Assembly (NCBI RefSeq): GCF_028769735.1
Contig: NC_088175.1
Location: forward strand, 5,270,001 to 5,334,000
Direction: 5' to 3'
Length of the DNA: 64,000 nt
Source: Zonotrichia leucophrys gambelii
Lineage: Eukaryota > Chordata > Aves > Passeriformes > Passerellidae
Shown here: piece after piece, positions 11,991 to 22,389 of the stretch
Numbering within the stretch: position 1 is the stretch's first letter
How the letters are laid out: each line of letters begins with the position of its first letter
Program-made: the position numbers and the translations under genes
The notes under the pieces: model-generated
What the model was told of the DNA's origin: nothing
The model's input: the letters and a program-made list of their open reading frames with translations, nothing else
Database searches by the model: none

Positions 11991-14900
11991 CTGTGGAAGA
12001 GAGATGGGCAGGTGTTATTTCCCCCCACACACCTCCACAGGTCAGGGCCACTGCAGCAGGATGTGCCTCCTCCCACCCTGTGGCATGTGCTGACATCCCC
12101 TGTGGGTGCCAGCTCAGTACCTGGCAGTCCTACACCAGACCTTGCACTGTCCTGGGATGTTTGGGGTAGGGAAGGGAATCTCCAAGGTAAAGGAGAAACT
12201 TAGGGCAGAATCTGGACTATATCAACAGGCTTTTATTCATATCTTCCTTTGCTTTCTGATAGGACTGGGATTGCCACAGCCTGGAAGGCAGCCCCCACCC
12301 AGGTTTATAGGCTCAGACTGTACGAACCTCACCTATATTCATATTTGACTGCTTTCTGGATCAATTAAAATTCCTTATGAGTACTAGCAAATCTGTTTCA
12401 GCATCTCTTACCGGATGTCTGGGTACGTTGTGGCGAGTGTTGCAACTTCAATTTTAATAGCACCCAAATCCTGAAGTCGGATTATTTCAGCCAGTTTGGG
12501 GAGTGCTGAATTCAGCCAGGTGGCTTGAGATCCCTGCAAGAAGAAAAAGTGGTTAACAGGACATCATGGGGGTGCAAAGTGCCCCCCACCCCAGGAGCTG
12601 CCTCCTGAGGCTGTTTCTTGGCAAGTGGAAAGGACACATCAGTGATTTTAGGTGCCTCACTGTTTTCAGTGCTGTTTCTGCCTCAGGCAGCCTTGGAAAA
12701 ACTGGATTAGCTTTTTGATGGTTTTTAATCCTCTCACACAAATGGTGTGTGGTTTGCCATAAGACTGAGACTTCCACATGCACCTCAGCAGATTCTATCT
12801 GCTCATTTCCTTTTCCTTGGGTTTCTGCACTGTCTGGTGTGTGCACCAAGGTCTTTAATCAGATGGGCCAGGTGAGTCACTGCCACGTGCTGCTCTGCCT
12901 CAGCTCCAAACACAACCCCGCCTTTGGCATCTCCAGATATCACCAAAATCGAGTAGAAGTCCCAGCTTGAGCTTTTTCCTGACCATTGGAATTTCCAAGG
13001 TGCAGCTGCCCGACCTCCTACCCAGCCTATGTGAAACTCAGACTTGTTCCTTCTCTAGTCAAACATGCATGGGGTGATGGAGGACAGGTTTTGGCTTAGC
13101 TGTTAGCTTTTCTTGCAGACAAGATTAGAGGCATGGAGAAGGAGGGAGATGATCTCAAAGGACAGAGAGGGGTGTTCCAGCTTGGCTCTCGTGCAGAAAT
13201 TCCTTGCATACCACAGACCCCCACACTGCCTGCTTTATCCCCTGGCTGACCTAAAAGCTGCAGCGTGAGGGAAATCAAGGGTGAGAGGAAACCCAGGCTC
13301 CATGGAAGCTGTACTGAAACTGAAAAAGATTATCTAAGTCTTTGACCCTATTAGTGTAAACCTTCGAAAGGAAACTGCCTGTGGGACAAAGGAAGATGAA
13401 ATCGTCTCTCCAAGCAGGGAGGGGCAGGCTGCTTACAGTGTGGGGGACCCTTTCTGCCTACAAGCACTTAGAGACCACTTTCTGCCTAAGGTCCTGCCTT
13501 CCAGGAAATTTGAGTTGAAAAGGTCAACAAAAGTCCCCAGAATTGCTTTCCTGTTTTTCAGCGTGTCTGTGCCCTGTGCTGACATGTTCAAGGCAAGCAC
13601 TCACGTACATTGCTGGTGCAGAAGGCTTCCAGGTCAGCAGCATTCTTGGAGATGTGTTGGGCCAGAGTTTGCTGCTGTGCTGGAGATTTCAGGCTGACCT
13701 TCCTCTTCAGCAGCCTCACAATGTACTCTTTAACCAAACGGGCGTGGATCTTCTCAACAATAGCCTGTCGGGAAGGAGAGGAGGGAATCATCATCCATCT
13801 CTCTTTTGCTTGGGGACATAGCAAACCATGAGTGTGGATGGAGGACAAAACCATTGTGGGTGCTGTGAGCCATTCCCACCAATGCCTGCTGTGGATTACA
13901 CAGCAGGAACAGCCCTGGTTGTAGCCTCCCAAGACTGGTTACAGCACATCCTAGATGCTGAGAATTTCTTTGTGCTCTAATAAGAATGGGAATTTCCAAA
14001 TGTTTGTTTCCTTTTGGGAAGAGTTTAAAGTACAGAAAAGATCTCCATGTGGTAGAGGAGTAACAGTATTCCAGAGAAACAGGAATTCATGCTGTTCTTC
14101 CTGTTCTTCTCTCTAACACATAAAACATCATAATTTGTCCCAGCTACTAAAAAGACAAAGACAGGAAATCAAATTTTGTCTTATATTATGATATTTCATA
14201 TATAGTCCAGCACCAGGGAGGATGTGGTTCTGGCTTAGTTCTCTGGGATTTGTCTCATTTGCATCCACCTCCTCCAGCCCTTAGGGCAATCAAAGGAGCA
14301 AGGAGACTGAACCATGCAACTGCATCTGTGTTTCAAGATTGCTAAACCAAATCTGTAATTAAAGCCACGTATTGGGTGGTCTCTAAAGCACTTTCTCTGC
14401 ATCAGGGGTGGTTTGCTCTGAAATAAGTGCAGCAGAGCTGCAGGAGTCTGCTTCTGTCAGAGGAGGGTGAGATTTATGTGCCTTATCTGGGTAAACTGCA
14501 TGCTCGTGGAAATCCTGCCTGAGAGGCTTCCTGATACCAGGCCAGCTCACCAGAGGTCAAGGCAGCTCAAGCCACAGAGGATCAGAGCTGAAAATGCAGC
14601 CCTAGCACCCCAGAATCCCTCCGATATTTCTCTTGGACTTACATGGTAAAACGGGTCCTTTAAGGTCTTGAAGTCTGAAATATGTTTGCTGGTGGTTTTA
14701 ATGATCTCATTCATAATTTCACTGCTGGAATCCCACTTATTCTCTGTAAACTTCTTGTACATTGGCTGAAAAAAAGGAGAATCTGCTAAGTTACCTCAAA
14801 TAAATTCTATGCACATGTATATTTGTTATTCCTACATGTGGAGTATCCCATGTAGGGAGAGCGTGGTGTGTAGTCCTGTGCAGGGGTGTGTGGTGATGCC

Positions 14901-17900
14901 TTACAGGGACAGGGGAACAAGGGGCTGTGTCTCCGTCTTGGCTCCTCATGGTTAAGAAGATCAAGGGCTTGAAAGGTTAATATTGGAGGTGTTTTTATTA
15001 TTTCTGCTATTTTTTCCCCCCCTCACCATCTTGTCTGATTAAAGAATTATGGAACCATCAGGGGGAAAAAAATGAATCCTTATGAGATGCTCATAATTTT
15101 TCTCAGCCACAGCAAATAAATATGAAAATGAAAAAAAAATTGTACCCCTGTTCTCTCGTGCCTTCCAAAAGGCTCTACAGAGAAAGTAGGAGAGATTGTG
15201 GCTGAACATTCCTGACTCCTACGCTTCCTTTTCCTCCATCAAAATTGCTCAACTCGAAAAGATTGTGTTATATATATATAAACAAAAAAAGAAAAAAAAA
15301 AAAAAGAAAAAAAAAAAAAGAAAGCCAGAAGTACAGAAATGCCCTTCAGGTCACCTTTATGAGGAAGCCAAAAGCTGCGTAATTGCAGTTTATGCCATTA
15401 GTGATGTCTTCCTACAGTGCGGAGAGCAAATAGCTGCAGGTTGAGACTCTCCCTGCTCTAGCTGTTGTCTCAGATGCCATCAGCAGGTTTTATGTTCACC
15501 TGCACAGTCATGCCTATGTCACTGCACCCATTTTGCCTGCAGGCTTGAGGACCAGCTCAAGGAGAGCTTAGTGGGAGTTTTCCTGCAGCAGTGTGGGTTA
15601 GGACTGATCCTGTCCCTTCTGAACTTGGCTGGTTTGAATCAGAGATTTGAACAACAGATAGCACTGCAGGAGAACGTGCCCTGCCCTGGTATCAGCTGAG
15701 CCATGGGGCAGGAGGATGTGGGGCACAGATATGGTACCTTCAGCTGGGCAAAGAGCTGTTGAAGCAGCACATCAAATCCACTGTTTTCAATATCAGCGAG
15801 AGTGCTGAGGATATCAGCTCTACTGTCCTCCTTTTCTGCCACGTATTTCTCCGTGTAGTCTCTGAAAGAAAATACCAGTCAGGTCAGAACAGTCTGTCCT
15901 CAGAGGAGAGAGAGAAAAATTCAGAGGTCTCCAAACCTTCTGCAGGCAGATGGACCTACCTCTGCTCACTCTGGAGTACCTCCCCTCTATACACTGCCTG
16001 CCTGCAGAGGAAGGAGCAAAACCTTTTCTTTTGGACTCTTACCTAAAATTCCAGCAGTTGTTAATATTTGCAATCAGTATAGGCTTGTAGTATGTGTGCT
16101 TCTTGCTTTTCTCCTTGAAGTCTTCAAAGGCCTCCCTGTAGCTGGAGGGGAGATGGGAAGAGGAGAGGTGGGTGAGTGGCTGCCCAGGTGCTGTGCCAGC
16201 CCCAGTGCCCACAGCCCTCCCCACTCACTCACCTCCTCAGGAAGGCTGGCAGCTCCTTCAGCAGCCGGCGGGACAGCTCCTCACCCACGGCCTTGCTGAT
16301 GTCCTCAGCCCGCTTCTGGCTGCTGTACATACTCTAACAAACAAGTGAGATCAATTTTAAATGTTGCCTGCTCCAAAAAGGCCAGGTTTGCTGGGTAAAA
16401 GAAGCTGCAGGTTTGCTGGGTAAAAGAAGCTGCAGATCCTTTGCTGAGAGCTGCACTCAGCTCTCCTGCATCCCCCCCTGCAACTGATCCAGGGACCAAA
16501 CAGAGCAGCTATACTTAGCTGAGAGGTTCAAAAGGAGCATGAAGAAAATCTAGAAAACAGCTGAGAAAGTAGGCAATTTCACACTTGGTTGTGTTTCTTT
16601 TTTTTTTGGTTTTGTTTTTTTTTTTTTTTTTGAATGTCATTAGATTGCATTTAAATGAACCATTTAATCACAACAACCACAACACATGAGAGGTCTATTT
16701 TTTAAAAGTAAACTCAAGTAATCCTCTGCAGCCAGAGGAGGGAAAGGGGCAGCTCTGTCTGTGGCACCTTCCCTGGGAGGAAGAAAGAGACTCCCCATTT
16801 CTCAATCAACTGAGCCGGTGTCCTGTCTCTGCTGCTGGGGATGCAGAAGAAATTGCACAGAAGAAGGAAGGCAATTTTTCTTCTTATTTTGCTTATAGAG
16901 GTGTTTGCCTCTGTCCCATGGTACACCCAGCCCACGACAGACCATGGTTTTTAGCCTCCCTGTACCACCCACCTCTGCTACCACGCTACACAAGTGACTT
17001 GGCTTTTTCCTTTTCTGCATTGACCATAGTTGGTCTCAAATCCTAAGCAGGTAAAAGATGCAATTGTTTATTTTTAATATAGCTTTGTATTACCTGAATA
17101 ACAAATATTCCTAGCAGTTCACTCTGAAAATGTCCATTTAGCTTCTCTGGTTCCTTGTCTTCTTTCCATCTTTGGATTTCTTTATCTAAACATCTGCTCA
17201 GTGAATTTTTGACAGTAACCTTTAGGGAAGGAAGAACAATGGCATTTACTACAACGTGGATGCAACAGCTCCTGCCTTATGCAGGTTTTACCCACTCACC
17301 CACCTTTTGCCTTGCCCAGCAGACTTTTTCCTCAGCCCTGGCTGGGATATAAAGGTTCCTTGTTAGGAGATGCCTGACCCATGACTTCACAGCAACAAGG
17401 ACAACCCCCTCACGATACCTACACAATAGTGAGTTGAGTATTTTAAGATGGGAGTGAAGATTCCATCACACCTCCACATCCAGGGGATCAGGAGGGCAGG
17501 GAGGGAGCAGTGGGTAGGAAGGTTGCAGCAGCTCCGTGTGCCAGAGCCCAAATTCCCCCAACCACACACTGTGTGTGCGTCACTCTCAGAGCCACCTGCT
17601 TTTGCAATCCTTTTTCATGAGCTTTTCTGACGCCACACAAGTGCTGGAGAGGGAAACAAAGTGCTCTCAGGTTTTCTCTGCTCTGACCCCTCTGTGCTGC
17701 AGTGAGGCTTTGGAAATGGTCTGTGCAGTGTCTGGCACATACTGCTGATTCCCCAGTGTCCCGTTCATGCGCTTTGCAGACCTCACACCACCTCTCCCAT
17801 ATGCAAACCATCACAGACTACAGTTAAACTTGGAACTCATCTTCTCATTTTCCGGGAATTCCAGGCCCAAATGCCAAAAGCACTGAGCTATGGGAATACT

Positions 17901-20900
17901 CTAGAAGTGGCTTCTTGTTTCCATTAAGGGAAGGGTGATACAAAAACCAGAGCAAGTTTTATTTTCTGCAGAGCAGGCAGTTCTCCATCAAAGAAAGAGA
18001 TTTGTCAAGACCAGAACTCCATGCTTTGCGCTCACCCAAGGCCTGGCACCTCTGCAGATACCAGGAGTAATCCAAGATCCTTCAGAGATTCCTGTGAGAG
18101 GGACCATAAATCCCTCTGGAGATTTATCAGACAATGAGAAAGTTGCCCATAAAGATCTGTTGCTGGATTTTCCCCGTTGCTACCACATGATTTACAAGAA
18201 CAGAGCAGTTCTTTTCTCATGGCTCCCAGGGCTAAGCAGAAGTTTGCTCTGCAAGTCCCATCTAGCAGAAAGGTGACCTGCTCCCTAAAAACAAACAAAA
18301 GCTTCTGCTTCTCCCTGGAAGGGTGTGTGGTTCACTGGTGAAGAGGTGTGTGTGCAGGACAAGTCACAGCTTCTGTGAGGAGTCACATGGGAGCAGTGAA
18401 GGGAAGAAGAGGAGTGACAGAACCTTTCTTACCTCTTCACTGTCAAGGTATTTATTTTCAAGCTCTTTGCTCAGACTTGAAGGCAAAAGGCTTCCAAGCT
18501 TAACTTTATCCAACTCCATGGCTAAAGCATGATCTTTTCTCATGTCTCTGGAATGAAAAAAGCCAAACAATTGTATTTTCCAAAGGCAGTGTAATTCAAG
18601 ACAGCTGTTGATGCAAATCGCTAACACTTTTTGAGGGTATCAGTGAAAAAACAGATGGAAATGTACATTGTCCTCAGTCCAGGCAGGACTTGGAGAAGCT
18701 GAATGGATACGTGCCAGGGGTGAGATCTGTGAGGGTGGGACCACAAGCAAGCCTGTGAATGGAGTCATAAGACCAAACTCCTGAGTACCAGCCACTGTGC
18801 TCTGGTGGGGATGGGAGACCTGAAGCAAGCAGGGGATTCTAGCCCCTGGACATGGCCTCTCTCCATGCATACAGAGAGGTGAGCAGATGAAAAGCTGGTG
18901 TTGGATGGCTGGGAGGTGGTCCCTCAGCAGACACCTGGATGTGGCCTCTGGGAACACTCCCAAAGCAGCTGCTACCCTGGCCAGCACTGTCCCCAGTGCT
19001 GGGCTGAGCCCTGCTCCTCACAGCTGCTCACTCCCAAACACAGGCTGGTTCTGGCCTGAACATCCTGATCTAGAGCACAACACCGGCTGTGGAAAACTTC
19101 CGGCATCAACGCTGAATCATTACACTCATCAGTGGAACACGAAAAGGATAAAGTGGAGCTGAATGACTTTGGAACAGAAGAAACATTGCTGGTGTCTTTA
19201 CTGGTTTCCACCTAAGAAGTGAAAGCCCTCAATTCTCCACTCAGTACTATTAGCCACAATAAGAAATGTTTTCAGTTCAATAACATTCAGAGTTTATGGG
19301 GACCCTTGGATTGTGTCCTCTCACAGGGGCGCACCCCTGGCTCTCCTAAAGGAGAAGAAAACACAGACTGTGGGTAACACCTAAGCAACATCCTCCACGC
19401 CCAGGATAATTGCATCTCAGGTTATTTTATTTATTGTCTGCCCTCTGGTACAAAGGGCTGAAATTTCCAAATTTTCCAAGATTGAGCTCAGGTCTGCAAC
19501 TGGAATTGATATCAAGGCAATGAACCTGATCAATTTACCCCACAGATGAAGCCCTAAAGATTTGTGTGTAGGTTTCTCAGCAGCCAGAATGGTGAAACAG
19601 CCCTTCATTTACAGACTAGCAGCCTTGAGTGTCCTTTCTGGCTGTTCTGGCCAGGACTGTAATTCAGCACGTCATCAGTAACACCACTAACTTAGCCAGG
19701 TACTGGACTGCATCACAGTAATATTAACTCATAAATCAAGCAAATGCCTGGGTTTGCAGCCAGTGAGCCTGTTTTGATTTCCAGGGGTAAACATGTATAA
19801 AAGCCCACTTACTTTGGATAAAAGTTGTGCACCCATGAGAGAAGAAGATAAATATCCTTGTCTTCCAGATGAGACTCAGCATTTTTCTTTGCCTGGGAGG
19901 CAAAATAATTGTGGTAGAGTTCTGCATATATGCTGAACACATTAAACTCAGGAGGATAAAGCTTATTAATATACTTGGCAACCACTGTCAAATCTTCTTT
20001 CATTGTCTTTCCCATGTGCAGGAGGTTCTGGCCAACTGCAGAGAGGTTCTCAGCTCTAGGAGTACGGCTTGTGTCTTTCATTCGAGCCTCTACTGACTCC
20101 TTTACTGTAGCCATCCAGAGCTCTTTCCATTTTCTAGGTCTAAATTGCATATTTTGGTCAGGTGGATTCTCTGACATGTAGTTCTGATCTTCTTTCTCCT
20201 GTTCTTTCAGAGCCTCCACTGCCTGCTGTAGCAGGTCTGGGTTTGTTTTTGCAAGCAGCACAGAATCCTTCAAGGTGCTGAAGACTTTGTGCTTCAGAAC
20301 TTCATAGACAGACTCGATGTCTTGCTGACTGGTGTTCAGTCCCTCCTCACTTTTGGTAGAGAGGCTCTTCTCCAGGGCAAACAGATGTTGAATGGCATCA
20401 CAAAGCTTCTGCTCTCCAAGGAGATCCATGACTTGTTTGACTGGTGAAAACAGAACAGCCTGTCTTTAACCAAGAGTGAAGATTTAGACTTATGTTTTAT
20501 AAAAAATGATGGCTCTGGAATCTTTTTAAAAAATGCTTATACTTCCAAAATGCTAGCTCTTGGGCTCCTACACCATATAGAAAGTCTGTTTAATTAAAGA
20601 TCAGTTTATTTCCAGCTTGCCTTTAACTGGGGCAATGAAAACTTTAATACCCACCACCAGTGTGTTGCATATGGACAGCTATTCACGAGCCACCTATAAT
20701 TGTTTCCAAAATTTAGCCCTGTGGAGTTAGTTAGTTATTGCTCATCCCCTTCCCATTAATTTGACCTCAAGTCAGAAGGATGGCACTAGAAATAATGTAG
20801 ACAGAAAGATGTAACTAAAGATGTGCTGAAGGAAATGCCACATGGGTTTTCCAGAAATAGATTTGGCACAACCTGACCTGTGAAATTGTTTGGGACGCCA

Positions 20901-22377
20901 CATTTAGCAAGCAAGACAAATACAATTCAACTATCTTATCTGAACTACAGCCAGTTACTTGACACAGGGAGACCTGGGAAATCATTAGTTAAAACGGCAA
21001 AGTTATATCCCAAAATAAGATTTGTTAGGTATGTAATGGAGGACCCCGGGTGGAGAAAGCTTACATTATTCATGAAACTCATCTTACTTCATTTATCCTT
21101 AAAGATTGTGGCACAAAAGCTGGGAGTGCCCTTTTGGCATCTGCTGATTGCACAAAGTTCAGAGACATTATCGAAACTGAGGGCCTGGTGTATTTTACAG
21201 GAACAATGGGATAAGTTGAATAGTAAATGGGCTGAAATTTAATGGCACAAAACATCAGATACAAATCCAATATAACAAAAGTTACTTAGCAACAAACAGG
21301 ATTTTCTGCTGCAAGCTGGATGTGAATCAGCTTGAGATGGAGGAAGAAAAGAGACGCCTGGAGAATTAGTAAATCCTTACTGGGAGGTGGTAGTGAACGG
21401 TTATGGTTATGTCAGTTATGACCCCAGGATGTACTCAGTGAGAAATATCCAGCTGAGATAGGAAAATAGGAATATATTGTGCCACATATTGGTGGTGTCT
21501 TATCTGGAATATTTTCTGCAATTCTGGTTGCTTAAAAAAAAAAGAAAAAAAAAGAAGACAACATTGGGGATCATTGGGGATGGGGCAATGCAGCAGTAAA
21601 AACAAAAGTACAACAGGCCTGTTTTCAGCAGAAAATTCAAGGCCAAGAAGGAAAACCACCAGTTAGGGAAAGCATTTGACACATGGAGAGGAAATAATTT
21701 GTACTAAAACGACAAGACTTTGTAGGAGGAGATGGAGGAACAAAGCTGAGAATTATACCTTGGTTTCTCACCCACCCACAATTCTCTGTGCCCCCAGTAG
21801 AAATAAGTTTTGTTTTGGACAGAAAACCTGCAAATGGACAGCTCCTCAAGGACTGTACCCTTGGTACTAAACGACTAGGACTTGAGATCATGTCTCCTTC
21901 AGCCCAATTTTCCCCAGACTTCTTGGAAAAGTCACTTCAATCTATCAGTACCTTTGTTTCCCTCATACTCCCCACCTCATACAGCCCCTCTAGAGAAAAC
22001 TAGGGCCCATGAAGTGGTGCAAGGAGGATGGAGGAGCACTTACCACTGGGTGGCTTGGTCTTTTTGACTATTTTAAATGCACTTTTAAGCATTCCCTTTA
22101 TTCCTTTGTTCCCCTTCTCAGGGCTGTCCCCGGCAGAGATGCAGCTCTCATTGCTCGTGATGGAAGAGGCACGTGAAGCTCTGCAGGCTGCCTCTGGCCT
22201 TTCTCTCATCTTCTCCTGGTCCCTGGACCAGATCTCATCTGCAGAAGGTTCAGGACAGGCAGGGACTTGCTCAGCTGATGGTGAAGTGTTTTCAAATGGC
22301 CTGTTTGCATCAATGCAACCCTCTGATCCACTGCGTATTCCAAAAGGACTTTGGAAAAAAGGTAACATTTTCATCAT
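11849..22377 (-). CDS. TNFAIP2: TNFAIP2 (M-Sec), Sec6-domain protein, 11 coding exons
   Basis: Joined CDS on the minus strand: 22377-22044, 20440-19813, 18547-18433, 17219-17094, 16333-16233, 16141-16043, 15861-15738, 14765-14643, 13764-13609, 12533-12412, 11990-11849. This totals 2070 nt, or 689 aa plus a TAG stop; the human protein is 654 aa. Every intron is GT-AG and every junction keeps frame. The N-terminus (MMKMLPFFQ) resembles the start of mammalian TNFAIP2. Residues about 89-108 form a polybasic patch. The rest is a helical Sec6-like region with RPRKW near 212-216 and YPDIR near 639-643. In mammals this cytoplasmic protein binds phosphoinositides and acts with RalA and the exocyst to make membrane protrusions and nanotubes; it is induced by TNF. 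It lies directly downstream of its paralogue EXOC3L4, as in human. The family call is firm. The choice of TNFAIP2 over another EXOC3L paralogue rests on the N-terminus and gene order. Confidence 0.88.
12412..12533 (-). CDS. TNFAIP2: TNFAIP2 exon 11
   Basis: This 122-nt exon encodes residues 603-642, beginning GSQATWLNSALPKLAEII and ending in YPDI. The acceptor is TTCTTCTTGCAG and the donor GTAAGA. The EXOC3L4 exon has the same length, starts GSKADWLLPA and ends with the same YPDI. Phase 0 in, phase 2 out. Confidence 0.9.
13609..13764 (-). CDS. TNFAIP2: TNFAIP2 exon 10
   Basis: This 156-nt exon encodes residues 551-602 (AIVEKIHARLVKEYIVRLL, ending LEAFCTSN). The donor used is GTACGT. A second, stronger-looking GTGAGT lies 4 nt further on and would break the frame, so the upstream donor was chosen to join in frame to the GSQATW exon. 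Both ends are phase 0, as in EXOC3L4. Confidence 0.85.
14643..14765 (-). CDS. TNFAIP2: TNFAIP2 exon 9
   Basis: This 123-nt exon encodes residues 510-550 (PMYKKFTENKWDSSSE, ending TLKDPFYH). The acceptor is CCTTTTTTTCAG and the donor a strong GTAAGT. Both ends are phase 0. The EXOC3L4 counterpart is also 123 nt. Confidence 0.88.
15282..15325 (+). repeat. A-rich low-complexity tract
   Basis: Runs of A broken by single G bases inside the TNFAIP2 intron between exons 8 and 9. It is T-rich on the transcribed strand. Confidence 0.9.
15738..15861 (-). CDS. TNFAIP2: TNFAIP2 exon 8
   Basis: This 124-nt exon encodes residues 468-509 (DYTEKYVAEKEDSRAD, ending LLQQLFAQLK). The acceptor is TTTCTTTCAG and the donor GTACCA, a weak match to consensus. 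Phase 2 in, phase 0 out. Confidence 0.86.
16043..16141 (-). CDS. TNFAIP2: TNFAIP2 exon 7
   Basis: This 99-nt exon encodes residues 435-467 (SYREAFEDFKEKSKK, ending INNCWNF). The acceptor is CCCCTCCAG, chosen over a nearby CTACAG because it restores FLRSYREAF across the junction. The donor is GTAAGA, and both ends are phase 2. Confidence 0.88.
16233..16333 (-). CDS. TNFAIP2: TNFAIP2 exon 6
   Basis: This 101-nt GC-rich exon encodes residues 402-434 (SMYSSQKRAEDISKAVGEE, ending LPAFLR). The acceptor is a modest TTTGTTAG and the donor a strong GTGAGT. Phase 0 in, phase 2 out. The EXOC3L4 counterpart is also 101 nt. A 25-bp tandem duplication lies about 50 bp upstream of the acceptor. Confidence 0.87.
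16383..16432 (+). repeat. 25-bp perfect tandem duplication in TNFAIP2 intron
   Basis: Two exact copies of a 25-bp unit (plus strand begins caggtttgctgggtaaaa). On the transcribed strand each copy contains CTTCTTTTACCCAG, which resembles a 3' splice site. The copies lie 50-100 bp upstream of the exon 6 acceptor. Confidence 0.9.
16599..16632 (+). repeat. T-rich low-complexity tract
   Basis: Runs of T with a GG and a G break, in the TNFAIP2 intron between exons 5 and 6. Confidence 0.9.
17094..17219 (-). CDS. TNFAIP2: TNFAIP2 exon 5
   Basis: This 126-nt exon encodes residues 360-401, beginning VTVKNSLSRCLDKEIQRW and ending SELLGIFVIQ. The acceptor is CCCTAAAG and the donor GTAATA. Both ends are phase 0. 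The EXOC3L4 counterpart is also 126 nt. Confidence 0.85.
18433..18547 (-). CDS. TNFAIP2: TNFAIP2 exon 4
   Basis: This 115-nt exon encodes residues 321-359 (begins DMRKDHALAMELDK and ends YLDSEE). The acceptor is TTCATTCCAG and the donor GTAAGA. Phase 2 in, phase 0 out. It aligns with the 118-nt EXOC3L4 exon 55820-55937. Confidence 0.88.
19813..20440 (-). CDS. TNFAIP2: TNFAIP2 exon 3 (large Sec6-domain exon)
   Basis: This 628-nt exon encodes residues 112-320. It is bounded by a TTTTCACCAG acceptor and a GTAAGT donor. The product is helical and charged, with RPRKWKELW at about 212-220 and LLLSWVHNFYPK at its end. The matching EXOC3L4 exon is 652 nt with RPRKWREQW and LLNWVANTYH at equivalent places. 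Phase 1 in, phase 2 out. Confidence 0.92.
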
Positions 22378-22389
22378 TTTCCTTCTAGC
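22044..22389 (-). CDS. TNFAIP2: TNFAIP2 exon 2 (first coding exon)
   Basis: The acceptor (T-rich tract ending TTTACAG) lies just above 22389. The coding part is 22377-22044, residues 1-111 plus one base. The first ATG has A at -3; a second ATG follows at once and a third two codons later. The segment is Ser/Pro/Glu-rich and probably disordered, ending in the basic stretch GIKGMLKSAFKIVKKTK. The donor is GTAAGT, phase 1. The coding part is 334 nt, the same as in EXOC3L4. Confidence 0.88.

Noticed and set aside
11452..12096. 214-codon open frame on the minus strand
   Set aside because: It overlaps the true TNFAIP2 terminal exon in another frame and runs into the 3' UTR.
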